From Candidatus Poseidoniaceae archaeon (GTDB lineage: Archaea > Thermoplasmatota > Poseidoniia > Poseidoniales > Poseidoniaceae): 36,709 nt of DNA. This document shows, in pieces, positions 9,370-18,237 of the stretch. The notes under the pieces were generated by a model. It saw only the letters and a list, made by a program, of their open reading frames with translations, did not search any database and was not told the DNA's origin. The stretch covers positions 1-36,709 of the forward strand of contig JAPKCS010000021.1 in assembly GCA_028822845.1 (NCBI GenBank), given 5' to 3'. Each line of letters opens with the position of its first letter. The stretch's first letter is position 1. The position numbers and the translations under genes were made by a program.

Positions 9370-9411
9370 AAGAAAACGGTTGTCATGCTCCGTTATGAAA
9401 CCTCGGATGGG

Positions 9412-9430
9412 GTGTCACATTGAGTGACAC
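9412..9430 (-). promoter_or_regulatory. Perfect inverted repeat between rpo3 and the surface-protein gene
   Basis: GTGTCAC and GTGACAC form a perfect seven-base stem around a five-base loop. It lies 21-39 bases after the rpo3 stop and about 43-61 bases before the surface-protein start, both on the minus strand. There is no T-run after it, so it is not a classic intrinsic terminator. It could be a regulator operator placed upstream of the downstream gene's promoter, or an RNA hairpin at the operon end. Confidence 0.4.
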
Positions 9431-9450
9431 GGACCAGAAGAGGGTTGACT

Positions 9451-10383
9451 TCAAGCGAAGGCTCGCTCAATGTCGCCAGTCAGGTTCTCGAATCGAGCCT
9501 GAAGTTCGTCCATTGCGCCGTTAAATGCTTGCTGTGGAGAGAGACTTCCATCAGTTTCGAAAGAGAACACGTAGGCGTGCTCGACTTCTTCAAGAGTGAT
9601 AGCGTCTGCAAACTCAAGGTCACGGTTCGTGCCTGGGCCAACTTGGTGAAGAGCGGCTTCAAGATCGATGACGTGGTTGATGTCTGTGAGGGTCTTGTCC
9701 TTTCCAAACAACTTGGCGTTGATGTCTTTTCCATCGGTTGTCTTCAATCCAAGCTTGAAGAGGACTTCTGCCTTCTTTGGCTTGTTGAGCGTAGCGATGA
9801 GTTGTGGTCGGAATCCAATGGCTCCTGCAGAGGCCCACTTAGCGTGGTCTCGTCCTCGGCCAAGGGTAGCGAAGGCGTAGAATTCGAGGAACTGTCCTTT
9901 CGACAAGATGGTCAAAGGAATGCGCTTGTGTTCGTCACGGATGTCAAACATTTGGTCGGAAATGGTGGTCAAATCTCCAGCGTAAACGGTCTTGTAATCT
10001 TCATCTGCGTCTGAGGTTGGTCCACGAGCGGAAAGAGAGTACAACACTTGGCAAGATGGGCAGCCCTTGGATTCTTCTGCGAGGTCGATGCAGTTTGGGC
10101 ATGCGTCTGAGAAGTGGATGCCTTCTTCGGGGAAGGTCGGGACCGGGATCATAGCCAAGCGGTGGGCGATGGTTTCGTCGGGCAACACGTTGACCGATTC
10201 GAGAACTTCGCCTTTGTTGTCTTGATTGACACCTTGGGAGAAGTCGACGCGGTTGATCGCGAGCTTTGGTACATCTGCGATAAGAGCACGGCGAATTGCG
10301 TTCACTTGTGCAGCGTCTGTTTTGGTCAATAGAATACGAATTGCATTCCCTTGGGGCCAGCCTTCAACAATCTTTGCTTCCAT
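9451..10383 (-). CDS. rpoD (rpo3): DNA-directed RNA polymerase subunit D (Rpo3)
   Basis: Rpo3 is the archaeal counterpart of half of the bacterial alpha dimer and pairs with Rpo11 to nucleate RNA polymerase assembly. The N-terminal dimerisation motif with A-Q-V-N-A-I-R-R-A-L-I-A-D-V-P is at residues 25-39, followed by the A-H-R-L-A-M-I-P-V-P segment at 73-82. Four cysteines at 95, 98, 108 and 111 form a C-x2-C-x9-C-x2-C cluster, the position of the iron-sulfur cluster in several archaeal Rpo3 proteins. At 310 residues it is longer than many homologues. The gene ends the uS13-uS4-uS11-Rpo3 operon, 18 bases after uS11. The genes that often follow in archaea (L18e, L13, S9, RpoN) are absent; a surface-protein gene follows instead. 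Confidence 0.96.
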   Translation of the reverse strand: MEAKIVEGWPQGNAIRILLTKTDAAQVNAIRRALIADVPKLAINRVDFSQGVNQDNKGEVLESVNVLPDETIAHRLAMIPVPTFPEEGIHFSDACPNCIDLAEESKGCPSCQVLYSLSARGPTSDADEDYKTVYAGDLTTISDQMFDIRDEHKRIPLTILSKGQFLEFYAFATLGRGRDHAKWASAGAIGFRPQLIATLNKPKKAEVLFKLGLKTTDGKDINAKLFGKDKTLTDINHVIDLEAALHQVGPGTNRDLEFADAITLEEVEHAYVFSFETDGSLSPQQAFNGAMDELQARFENLTGDIERAFA

Positions 10384-10401
10384 TTTAATCCACCTTTAAC
10401 A

Positions 10402-10785
10402 TCAGACACGGCGGCCACGGCGGCCACCTTTGCTCTTGGTACCGTCGTGAGCAATTGGCGTCACGTCTTCGATTCGAGTGATGGTCATTCCAGCACGGGT
10501 AAGTGCTCGGATAGCGGCTTGTGCGCCAGGACCGGTGTTGTTCGACAAGTTACCGCCAGGTGCACGGTACTTGATGATGAGTTGAGTGAATTCCTTTTCC
10601 TTTAGGGTATCAGCCATCTTTTCTGCAGCACGGGTGGCTGCGAATTGACCGCCGCTGTCCTTAGAAGACTTGACCACTTGACCGCCGGAGCAGGTTGTGA
10701 TCGTTTCAGCACCGGTAAGATCGGTTGCCGTCATGAGGATGTTGTTGTAAGAACTGAAGATGTTGATAATTGCACGGCGGGACAT
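10402..10785 (-). CDS. rps11: Small ribosomal subunit protein uS11
   Basis: uS11 is part of the 30S platform and contacts 16S rRNA near the mRNA exit site. The [14 protein letters not shown] motif near the N-terminus, the S-G-G-Q-F-A-A segment, and the basic C-terminal end [12 protein letters not shown] are typical. The ATG at 10785 is preferred over a GTG three bases upstream, because it overlaps the uS4 stop in a TGATG arrangement and has a strong GGAGGTGA ribosome binding site inside the end of uS4. This overlap points to translational coupling. The protein is 127 residues, normal for the archaeal family. Confidence 0.97.
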   Translation of the reverse strand: MSRRAIINIFSSYNNILMTATDLTGAETITTCSGGQVVKSSKDSGGQFAATRAAEKMADTLKEKEFTQLIIKYRAPGGNLSNNTGPGAQAAIRALTRAGMTITRIEDVTPIAHDGTKSKGGRRGRRV

Positions 10786-11459
10786 CACTCGTCACCTCCG
10801 GCTGCTTCAGTGGTTTCGGCCTCAGCTGAAGGGGCTGCGGCTGCAGCTTCCTTCACTTCAGCAGCGAAAGCAGGTGTTGCTTCTGGATCAACTTCTTCGG
10901 TTTCAACTGCGTACTCTGCAGAGGAAGCACGTCCGTCAATGGCCTTGCGGATGTAGTGGTCTTCGTCGTTCAAGTCGGAGGAAATGTGGTATTTGATTTC
11001 CTCTTCTTCGTCACGGTTGACCGGGTAGGAAGGGATGGTGACCTTTTGGTCGCCAATGCAAATGTGACCGTGGGTCACGAGTTGGCGAGCTTGCTTCATG
11101 GTCGTTGCAAGTCCCTTGTAGTAGACTTGTGCTTGAAGTCGGCGGTTGAGGATGTCCTCGGTGCCGAGCGAAAGGATGTCGTCAAGCGAAGCATCGGATG
11201 CGATCAATCCCTTGTTGTGAAGGGAACGGGTCAAATCGTCCATCTCGCGCTTTGAGTGAGCAATGCTGTCATCGGACATACCAATCAAGCGCATAGCCTG
11301 ACGTCGATGTCGGCGAAGTTGAGACTTGGCCTTCCAGATTTCTCGCATGTTCTTGAGACCGTGATTCTTTTGAATCGCGTGTTCTTCTTCAATACGTTCA
11401 GCCTTCCACGGGTGGGAAGGTGTGTCGAACTTCGGGCGTGCAAACTTTGGTTCTCCCAT
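10785..11459 (-). CDS. rps4: Small ribosomal subunit protein uS4 with an acidic C-terminal tail
   Basis: uS4 is a primary 16S rRNA binder that helps start 30S assembly. The protein starts with the archaeal [11 protein letters not shown] segment, followed by a basic helical region, the S4 RNA-binding domain with [14 protein letters not shown] at about 118-131, and a C-terminal extension of roughly 40 residues rich in alanine and glutamate. The core fits archaeal uS4, while the tail after about residue 185 is an addition whose sequence is low in complexity. At 224 residues it is longer than typical archaeal homologues. The uS11 start overlaps its stop. A GGAGGG motif sits before its start, 16 bases after uS13. 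Confidence 0.96.
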   Translation of the reverse strand: MGEPKFARPKFDTPSHPWKAERIEEEHAIQKNHGLKNMREIWKAKSQLRRHRRQAMRLIGMSDDSIAHSKREMDDLTRSLHNKGLIASDASLDDILSLGTEDILNRRLQAQVYYKGLATTMKQARQLVTHGHICIGDQKVTIPSYPVNRDEEEEIKYHISSDLNDEDHYIRKAIDGRASSAEYAVETEEVDPEATPAFAAEVKEAAAAAPSAEAETTEAAGGDE

Positions 11460-11475
11460 TCATCATCCCTCCAAA

Positions 11476-11943
11476 TCACTTACTTCGCTTCACACCGAGT
11501 GTGAGGCCTCCACGACCGTTCGAACGGCCGCGCTGTCCTCGGACCTTGTTACCGCTAGCGTGGCGAACACCACGGTAGCACTTCATGGTACGAAGACGGT
11601 CGATATCGTCTTTCAAGGTCAACGTAACTTGTTGACCGGTGAGGTGGAGTTCATCGCCAGTCTCAATGTCACGTTGACGGTTGAGCATCCAGAGAGGGAC
11701 GGTTTCTGCATAGCCTTCAATAGCGAGGCGAAGAGTTTCTTGTTCTTCTGTTGAGAGGTGGCCGGCGAGGGAGAATGGTGAGAATCCGGTGTTCTTACAG
11801 ATCTGAACCGCAGTGCGAGGACCGACGCCTTTGACCGAGGTCAATGCCGTTGAGAGGGCCTTTAGACCATCCATATCGGTATCTGCCATACGCAGGATAT
11901 ATGAGAAATCATCTCCTAAATCTTCTTCCTTGGGTTTTGCCAT
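11476..11943 (-). CDS. rps13: Small ribosomal subunit protein uS13
   Basis: uS13 sits in the head of the 30S subunit and contacts the 50S subunit and P-site tRNA. The helix-two-turn-helix motif with S-V-K-G-V-G-P-R-T-A-V is at about 37-47, and the basic C-terminal R-G-V-R-H-A-S-G-N-K-V-R-G-Q-R-G-R-S-N segment is the classic rRNA-contact tail. The protein is 155 residues with a short acidic N-terminus, as in other archaea. It is the first gene of the operon; an AAGGTGAA ribosome binding site at 11949-11956 and a TATA-like element at 12001-12009 lie upstream. Confidence 0.97.
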   Translation of the reverse strand: MAKPKEEDLGDDFSYILRMADTDMDGLKALSTALTSVKGVGPRTAVQICKNTGFSPFSLAGHLSTEEQETLRLAIEGYAETVPLWMLNRQRDIETGDELHLTGQQVTLTLKDDIDRLRTMKCYRGVRHASGNKVRGQRGRSNGRGGLTLGVKRSK

Positions 11944-12000
11944 GTTGGTTCACCTTCAACCTCAACACGTAGTGTCAAGCAAGTTTCCGACCTTCCACCC

Positions 12001-12009
12001 CTATATCAA
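12001..12009 (-). promoter_or_regulatory. Putative promoter of the uS13 operon
   Basis: On the minus strand the element reads TTGATATAG. Transcription would start near 11979, giving a leader of about 36 bases that contains the AAGGTGAA ribosome binding site. The rest of 11944-12092 holds no gene, tRNA or obvious repeat. Confidence 0.5.
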
Positions 12010-12092
12010 GACCGCGACGCGCTCATTGTGATACTGAGAGCGGGATTGTCCGAATTTGATACGTCGAGGGGGGGTCTTGGAATAAAAGCGGC

Positions 12093-13388
12093 TTATTCGG
12101 CGATGCAAATCAGCAGCATTTCGTCACCAGGCTGTTGAACGAGGAAGGCGTCTCTTCGACCAGTCCTTCGAGCCAACTGGCGATCGATGGCGCCCTGCAC
12201 TTTGGGTTGCACTTCGGGCGGGAGTGTGGCACGGACTGTGAGGCTGCGGATGTCGTGTTCCAGTAAGACCTCGACCAAACGGTCGACGTGAGCAACCGAG
12301 AGCGCCATTCGCGCCAAGGCCACAACGCGGCCTGTTGCTTGAACGAGCAAACGATCTGCGGGATCTTCCAATCGAAGCGGGTGGTCATGGTGGATTTGGG
12401 GGCGGCGGCCTTCGACGACGCTCCATCCGATTTTTTCAGACTTTGTGACTCGCTTGAGCCAGTCCTCTGCCAAGCCGCTTTCAACAAGGGCGGCATCAAG
12501 GATGCTGATTCGCTCACCTCGGCGTGGAGGGCGGTTGACCTGCACTGGGTGACCTGAGCCGTTCACCAAACGGCGACCGCCCGCAACAAGGGTCGGTTCG
12601 GTACCAAGGGTTGGGGGGACGCGTACGAAGCGGCGAGCAACGCCCTCTTCAGCTGCACTGCCAAGCCACAGAGCCAATCGATCGACGCGGCCGCGGCCTC
12701 GGGAAGTCCACACCCATGTGCGGAGAAGACCAGGCCAAGAAAGATCGACAAACGCTTCGACCTCGAGGCGTTGTTCATGAGTCAGACGAGGTGATAAATC
12801 GAGCAACAGGGCTGGCCCTGTGCGCCCTTCTTGCAGGTAAGGTGCCCAGCCCTCAAAGACCTCATCCAGCCTCGGTTCCATTTCATCAAGACCGTGTGTG
12901 CGGCTGTTGCGAGGGCGTGCAGGGTCCAAATGTAGGAGGGCTATTTTTGGGAGTTCAGCGAGACCGAGGTCTTCTTTCAAAGCCGACAAAATACCGGCGC
13001 CATCTCTGCCATCTCCAACCACAACACGGGTTGTAAGCATGCGCTCGGCGTCGACTTCATTCCGTTGTGATGCAATTGTTTGGAGGTTCATTGCGCTTGC
13101 TTGAGCGCGTCGTGGATCAAGTTCAACGCCGATTGCTGGGCGTTGCAAGACCGATGCGTGGGCTGCGAGTTGTATGCCGCTTCCACAGGCACAATCCAAA
13201 ACCATGCCTGCGGGCAGTGCGGCTCTGGCGAGCAATTGTGAGCGGATAAGGGCCACTTGCCACGGGGTCGCAAGGGGCTTTCCTTCACTGGCGTGGTAAA
13301 ACACCATGCCTGCTGGAGCCGTTGAATCGGGTGCCGATTCGTTCAAACCTTCGGCTGAGGCGTCGGCGGGGTTGAGTATCTTTGGCAT
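12093..13388 (-). CDS. Class I SAM-dependent methyltransferase, THUMP-like type
   Basis: This 431-residue protein has a Rossmann-type methyltransferase core at about residues 55-240. Motif I, L-D-C-A-C-G-S-G-I-Q, is at 64-73, and the acidic residue of the next strand is in G-V-E-L-D-P-R-R. A later L-D-P-A-R-P-R segment resembles the D-P-A-R-R motif of a group of methyltransferases that carry a THUMP-like C-terminal domain, which would make RNA the likely substrate. The C-terminal part from about 250 has no clear family signal in my reading. It lies nine bases after pyrE with GAGGG overlapping the pyrE stop, so the two genes are co-transcribed. The target RNA or other substrate is unknown. Confidence 0.8.
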   Translation of the reverse strand: MPKILNPADASAEGLNESAPDSTAPAGMVFYHASEGKPLATPWQVALIRSQLLARAALPAGMVLDCACGSGIQLAAHASVLQRPAIGVELDPRRAQASAMNLQTIASQRNEVDAERMLTTRVVVGDGRDGAGILSALKEDLGLAELPKIALLHLDPARPRNSRTHGLDEMEPRLDEVFEGWAPYLQEGRTGPALLLDLSPRLTHEQRLEVEAFVDLSWPGLLRTWVWTSRGRGRVDRLALWLGSAAEEGVARRFVRVPPTLGTEPTLVAGGRRLVNGSGHPVQVNRPPRRGERISILDAALVESGLAEDWLKRVTKSEKIGWSVVEGRRPQIHHDHPLRLEDPADRLLVQATGRVVALARMALSVAHVDRLVEVLLEHDIRSLTVRATLPPEVQPKVQGAIDRQLARRTGRRDAFLVQQPGDEMLLICIAE

Positions 13389-13397
13389 AGGAAGCCC

Positions 13398-14060
13398 TCA
13401 TTGGACAGCTACATCAGAACGTGTCATGATGCTTTCAAAGTGGATGCCTGCGTCGGCAAAGGCTTCTGCTGCGCCTTCTTCACGGTCGACGATGCTGATC
13501 ACGCCGATGACTTTGCAGGTTGTATCGTTGTGAATCCGCTCGACCGCTTTGATGGCCGAACCGCCTGTTGTCGTGACATCTTCGACGATCACGATGGTGC
13601 CGCCTCCAGAGAGAGGGGACCCCTCAATCCCGGGGGGATTGTTCGTTTTTCGGCCGCCTCTGCCTTTGGGTTCCTTTCGAACCATGAAGCCGAGCCGGGG
13701 TGAGTCAGCAGGTGATGCTGTGACGGCGATGGCGGTGAGGGGGACGGCGCCGAGTTCCAATCCTCCAACGAAATCAGCACCAAGTGCGTCCATTCGAAGG
13801 TTGAAAAGTTCACCCAGTAAATGGGTCGACTCAGGGTGCATCATCACTGGTTTGGTGTCGAAGAACCAGCGTGAGGTCCGACCGCTTGCGAGTGTAAACG
13901 CTTCATCGTTACCGCCATCGATGAAAGCAAGTTCTCGAACGAGCTCGACAAGACGGGGCCATCGGGCATGGGCTCGAAGGGAGGAGTGGACGGTCATCGT
14001 CAAACGGTCGGCACCATCGGAAATGAACTTTCCTTCCCTTGTGGCTGAAGTTTTTCTCAT
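13398..14060 (-). CDS. pyrE: Orotate phosphoribosyltransferase
   Basis: PyrE converts orotate and PRPP to OMP in pyrimidine synthesis. Family motifs are clear: F-T-L-A-S-G-R-T-S-R-W-F-F-D near the substrate site, G-L-E-L-G-A-V-P-L, the flexible-loop-type segment F-M-V-R-K-E-P-K-G-R-G, and the PRPP motif V-I-V-E-D-V-T-T-T-G-G-S. The ATG at 14060 is chosen because a TATA-like element is centred about 24-26 bases upstream, so the transcript would be leaderless. A TTG at 14099 is less likely, and an ATG at 13997 is an internal alternative that still keeps the whole enzyme core. At 220 residues it fits the family. It is divergent from the polymerase gene and leads into the methyltransferase gene. 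Confidence 0.93.
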   Translation of the reverse strand: MRKTSATREGKFISDGADRLTMTVHSSLRAHARWPRLVELVRELAFIDGGNDEAFTLASGRTSRWFFDTKPVMMHPESTHLLGELFNLRMDALGADFVGGLELGAVPLTAIAVTASPADSPRLGFMVRKEPKGRGGRKTNNPPGIEGSPLSGGGTIVIVEDVTTTGGSAIKAVERIHNDTTCKVIGVISIVDREEGAAEAFADAGIHFESIMTRSDVAVQ

Positions 14061-14080
14061 CAAAACGCGAGCGCGCCTCT

Positions 14081-14088
14081 CATAAACG
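14081..14088. promoter_or_regulatory. Shared TATA-like element between pyrE and polC
   Basis: CATAAACG, or CGTTTATG on the other strand, is the only AT-rich patch in a GC-rich gap. It is about 25 bases from the pyrE ATG at 14060 and about 32 from the polymerase GTG at 14116, so one element may direct transcription both ways. On the plus side AGGAG at 14107-14111 would be very close to the transcript start. Confidence 0.4.
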
Positions 14089-14115
14089 GTCGGCGGCAAG
14101 CACTACAGGAGAACC

Positions 14116-17100
14116 GTGTCATCTGAACGAGTGCCAGGCCAACCAAGGGGTCACAACCCCCTGATCGGTGTTGACGTGGCTCGTTTGGAAGCGGAAATGG
14201 TCGCCTACCACGAATGGCTCGATGAGCGGGCTGATGAGGCGTACATCATCGCCGAAAAAGCCCGGAATAAAGGCTACGATCACAAAGAGTACGTCGAAAT
14301 CCCAAGGGCTGCCGATCTTGCCGGCCGGACTGAGAAATTACTCATTGAACACCTCGACGGTTACGAAGTTGCAGATGACATCCGCGTGATGTTGGCCGAA
14401 CACGACCGTGAAACCACCTCGATCATGATGGCGCAATCCGTTGCTCGTGGGTTTCGAGAAAAGGGCTACGACCTTGTCACGGCCATCGACGTTGGTTTGC
14501 GCGTTGGTTTAGCCATCCTTACCGAGGCCGTACTGGTCGCTCCCCTCGAAGGTATCAGCGAGGTGCGCCTTCTCAACAACGTCGACGGGTCTCAATTCGT
14601 CTCGGTCCACTTCGCTGGCCCGATTCGTGCTGCAGGCGGTACCGCACAAGCGCTTGCTGTCTTGATTGCCGATATGATTCGACGTGATTTGAACGTCGGC
14701 CATTACCAACCAACAGATCCTGAAGTCGAGCGCGTCAAAGAAGAATTTGGATTGTACCGTGGGAACCTGCAGTACCGGCCATCGCCTGCGGAAATCGATG
14801 AGATTGTCCGAGCCTGTCCCGTCATGATCAACGGTGAATCAACCGAGAAAATCGAATGTGCGGGATACGGGCGTGTTCGCAACATTGACGAGCCAAGAAT
14901 TCGCGGTGGTGTCCTCTTGGTTATTGGAGAAGGACTGTGCCTCAAGGCACCGAAAATTCAGAAGCACACAGAACGGTTGGACATTCCTGGATGGGACTTT
15001 ATCACCAAATTCGCTGAGCGTGGAAAGGAGAAGGATTCCGAAGGTACAGGGCCGGTTTTCAAATCGAGAAAGGTACCTCAGATTACCAAATTCATGAAGG
15101 ACATCATCGCTGGACGCCCTGTGTTCGGCGCCCCGCTTGAAGCGGGTGGCTTCCGCCTTCGTTACGGCCGTGCCCGCCCCTCTGGCCTTGCTGCTGCCTC
15201 GACCAACACCGCCTCCATGTTGGCCATGGACGATTTCATCACCATCGGGACTCAAATGAAAATAGAGCGCCCCGGCAAGGCTTGTGCCATCACCCCTTCG
15301 GACAACACTGAGGGCCCATGGGTGGTTCTGAGAGACGGGCGGTTCCTGCGCTTAGATGACGCTCCCAGTTTCGCCCTGATTCGATCGAAGGTTGGCGCGG
15401 TATGGGACAATGGCGAATTGGTCTTGGGCTACGGTGAGTTCATGGAGAACAACAAAAACCTCGTTCCTGCAGGCTATTGCGACGATTGGTGGGCAAGTGA
15501 TTTGCTCGAGGAATTGCATGATGAAACAACCGTGGCGGATGCGCTCGGCATTATGGAAATCGAACGCACACAAGCACCAACAGGAGTTCCTGGAGTTCAC
15601 CCCGAAGACGCCCCAGACCCCGATGCCCAGTTCCACAACCGCCGGCATTGGCACAACTATCTGCGCCAACTGCGCCCAACATGGGACCAAGCAAAACGCA
15701 TATCTCAGCGATACAAAACCTCCCTACCGCCACCTCATAATCCGTGGTTCCTCGATCTTCCGTTGGAATGGGTTCCAAACGTTCTGACCTTGTTGGATGG
15801 TGCGAGCATCGAGGCACAGGGGACAATGAAATTTGGCACAACTGAGGCCGAAAAAGGGTTGCAAGCCTATCCTCGTCCAGAGGGAAATCAACTTCGAATT
15901 GTCAACGGCGTCGAAGGTTGGAGCCATGCAGCCATGGATGTGTTGCGCCCTGAGAGCATCGAAGACGTCGAAGTTCACACCATTCCAGGCCCCGACATGA
16001 GACCTTTGCCATCCTTGTTTGGCGGTGAAACACCTGAAGCATGGACCCTCGTCCAGCACGGGTTCGCCAAAGGTGCTGCTATGATCCTCGGATTGGCCCA
16101 CCACCACGATGGTGATGATTTGATCCTCACCTCCGGCTGGCCGGCTGTTTTGGAAGGTTTTGGATACAGTTTCGAGGGTGAAAAGCCACTTCGAATTGTC
16201 GATGCAAGGGCCCGATTCATGGCACGCATCGAAGAACTGCGCGATGCTCACGTCACCCTGGTGGCTGAGCGGCAACGGCAATCTGAACTCAAAAGCGCCC
16301 GAGCAACGGTGCGGATTGCGGCAGAAACTGATGCAAGACAGCGTGGATTGGGCATTACTGAAACCGACCAAGTCGGTCGTGAAGCTGCCAAAGAAGTCCC
16401 CGACCCGGGCCCAGATGACCCAGAGCGTTACCTTGCCGCACAAATCAATGAAGATGACCATGATGTGGATGGGATCATGATTCAGGTCCGAAAAATTTCG
16501 GATTTACGCTGGGAGCATTCCGCCCCAGTCCGAATCGGATGTCGAATGGGTCGCCCTGAGAAGGCTGCCCCCCGAGTCATGAACCCGATGACACATGCGT
16601 TGTTCCCCATCGATTTGACCGGCGGAAATCAACGCTTGATGTCGATTGCTGTCCAGAAGCAAACCATCCGCGTCCAAATGGGCCGCCGGATTTGCTCAAA
16701 GTGTGGAAAAGAATCGCCGTTCGTCATTTGCCACCACCGGTTGTTGGACGACAACGGTGAAGAACGCGTTGGTGTCAATTGCAGGGGCCGGACTGCAATG
16801 CGTGAAAATGAGAACAGCAAGCGACGAAGGCGCGGGGAAATCCAATCGGTTCGACTCGACACAATCCTTGAAGATGCCCGAATCCGTTTGGGCCTCGATC
16901 GTATTCCTCGTGCGGTGAAATGCATGAAGAAGCTGTCATCGAAAGACCAGACACCTGAAGCGATCGAAAAGGGCCTGCTGAGAGCGAAATTCGAACTCCC
17001 TGTGTTCAGGGATGGAACCGTTCGTTACGACATGAGCGATGTCCCCGTCACCCACTTTACGCCCCGAGAAATTGGCGTGAGTTGGCAGACAATCAAATCC

Positions 17101-18237
17101 CTTGGCTACACTCACGACCTCGAAGGAACCCCTTTGGAAAACGAAGAACAGATGTTGGAACTCTTCCCGCAAGACTTCATCGTTGCCAAAAATGCTGGTG
17201 ATTTCTTCGTCCGCACTGCCAAATTCATCGATGACCTCTTGGTCAGGTTTTACGACATGGAACCGTATTACAACGTCAACACTCCAGATGATTTGGTCGG
17301 CCACCTCATCTGTGCACTGGCCCCTCACACATCTGGCGGGGTGTTGAGCAGGATCATCGGATGGGCGGATTGCTCAGGTGGCTATGCTCACCCGTTGTTC
17401 CATGCAGCAAAGCGTCGCAATTGCGACGGTGATGAAGATGCGATCATGCTCCTGATGGATGGGTTGCTCAACTTCAGCAGAGAAATTCTACCTGCGAACC
17501 GCGGTGGTTTGATGGACGCCCCACTGGTGTTGACCACACGATTGAACCCCACAGAAGTGGACAAGGAGGCCCTCAACGTCGATTCGGGTTGGTTTTACGA
17601 ACGGGACTTCTACGAAACCACATTGAGTCAACCACATCCAAAAACCATTGCTGAACGAATGGATTTCGTTGAGCGGCGGCTTGGAAGCATCGCAGCTGTC
17701 AGAGGCTACGGTTACACCCACGATTGCAAAGCAATTGACTCAGGGCCTGCTCTCTCTGCTTACAAGACCCTCGACACGATGATTGACAAGATGAACGGGC
17801 AATTGGATCTCGGTCATCGTTTGCGTGGCGTCGATGTGCGAACGGTCGCCTCAAGCGTGGTTCGTTCTCACTTTTTGCCAGATTTACGAGGGAACATGAA
17901 CGCGTATGCGCGCCAGAAAATTCGCTGCCTAAAGTGCGCTCATTCCTACCGCCGGATGCCCATCGCTGGTGAATGCATCCAGCCAAAGAAAGCCTCAGGC
18001 CAAGGGCTCGCCAGCGTTGGCGTGACCAAAACTGAGGGCGGATTGTGTGGAGGAAACCTCGCCCTGACCGTTTCAGAAGGTGCGGTTCGAAAGTACATCA
18101 AGGTGACAAAGCACGTGATGGCGACCTATGGCGTGGACAATTACACCAAGCAAAACGTCGAATGGTTGGCCGACAGCGTCGACTCATTGTTCAACAACGA
18201 TCGAGCAAAGCAACTTTCGTTGAGTGACTTCTTGTGA
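14116..18237 (+). CDS. polC: DNA polymerase D, large catalytic subunit (DP2)
   Basis: DP2 is the catalytic subunit of the archaeal replicative polymerase D and pairs with the exonuclease subunit DP1, not in this window. It is 1373 residues with no intein. Conserved blocks include H-F-A-G-P-I-R-A-A-G-G-T at about 165-176, R-I-R-G-G-V-L-L-V-I-G-E-G, and R-L-R-Y-G-R-A-R-P-S-G-L-A. The double-psi barrel active site N-C-D-G-D-E-D places the catalytic aspartates at 1104 and 1106. The first zinc site has C-x2-C then C-H-H; a second cysteine group lies near the C-terminus at about 1276. The last residues Q-L-S-L-S-D-F-L form a PIP-box for the PCNA clamp. The GTG start has AGGAG upstream. It ends directly against pckA. 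Confidence 0.97.
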   Translation: MSSERVPGQPRGHNPLIGVDVARLEAEMVAYHEWLDERADEAYIIAEKARNKGYDHKEYVEIPRAADLAGRTEKLLIEHLDGYEVADDIRVMLAEHDRETTSIMMAQSVARGFREKGYDLVTAIDVGLRVGLAILTEAVLVAPLEGISEVRLLNNVDGSQFVSVHFAGPIRAAGGTAQALAVLIADMIRRDLNVGHYQPTDPEVERVKEEFGLYRGNLQYRPSPAEIDEIVRACPVMINGESTEKIECAGYGRVRNIDEPRIRGGVLLVIGEGLCLKAPKIQKHTERLDIPGWDFITKFAERGKEKDSEGTGPVFKSRKVPQITKFMKDIIAGRPVFGAPLEAGGFRLRYGRARPSGLAAASTNTASMLAMDDFITIGTQMKIERPGKACAITPSDNTEGPWVVLRDGRFLRLDDAPSFALIRSKVGAVWDNGELVLGYGEFMENNKNLVPAGYCDDWWASDLLEELHDETTVADALGIMEIERTQAPTGVPGVHPEDAPDPDAQFHNRRHWHNYLRQLRPTWDQAKRISQRYKTSLPPPHNPWFLDLPLEWVPNVLTLLDGASIEAQGTMKFGTTEAEKGLQAYPRPEGNQLRIVNGVEGWSHAAMDVLRPESIEDVEVHTIPGPDMRPLPSLFGGETPEAWTLVQHGFAKGAAMILGLAHHHDGDDLILTSGWPAVLEGFGYSFEGEKPLRIVDARARFMARIEELRDAHVTLVAERQRQSELKSARATVRIAAETDARQRGLGITETDQVGREAAKEVPDPGPDDPERYLAAQINEDDHDVDGIMIQVRKISDLRWEHSAPVRIGCRMGRPEKAAPRVMNPMTHALFPIDLTGGNQRLMSIAVQKQTIRVQMGRRICSKCGKESPFVICHHRLLDDNGEERVGVNCRGRTAMRENENSKRRRRGEIQSVRLDTILEDARIRLGLDRIPRAVKCMKKLSSKDQTPEAIEKGLLRAKFELPVFRDGTVRYDMSDVPVTHFTPREIGVSWQTIKSLGYTHDLEGTPLENEEQMLELFPQDFIVAKNAGDFFVRTAKFIDDLLVRFYDMEPYYNVNTPDDLVGHLICALAPHTSGGVLSRIIGWADCSGGYAHPLFHAAKRRNCDGDEDAIMLLMDGLLNFSREILPANRGGLMDAPLVLTTRLNPTEVDKEALNVDSGWFYERDFYETTLSQPHPKTIAERMDFVERRLGSIAAVRGYGYTHDCKAIDSGPALSAYKTLDTMIDKMNGQLDLGHRLRGVDVRTVASSVVRSHFLPDLRGNMNAYARQKIRCLKCAHSYRRMPIAGECIQPKKASGQGLASVGVTKTEGGLCGGNLALTVSEGAVRKYIKVTKHVMATYGVDNYTKQNVEWLADSVDSLFNNDRAKQLSLSDFL

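Noticed and set aside
9412-9430. Intrinsic terminator after rpo3
   Set aside because: The stem lacks a following T-run on the minus strand.
14061-14099. Longer PyrE starting at a TTG
   Set aside because: The predicted promoter falls inside the extension, and TTG is a rarer start.
14116-18237. Possible intein in the polymerase gene, given its length of 1373 residues
   Set aside because: No intein N-terminal cysteine block, homing endonuclease motif or C-terminal H-N junction was seen; the conserved blocks run without a break.
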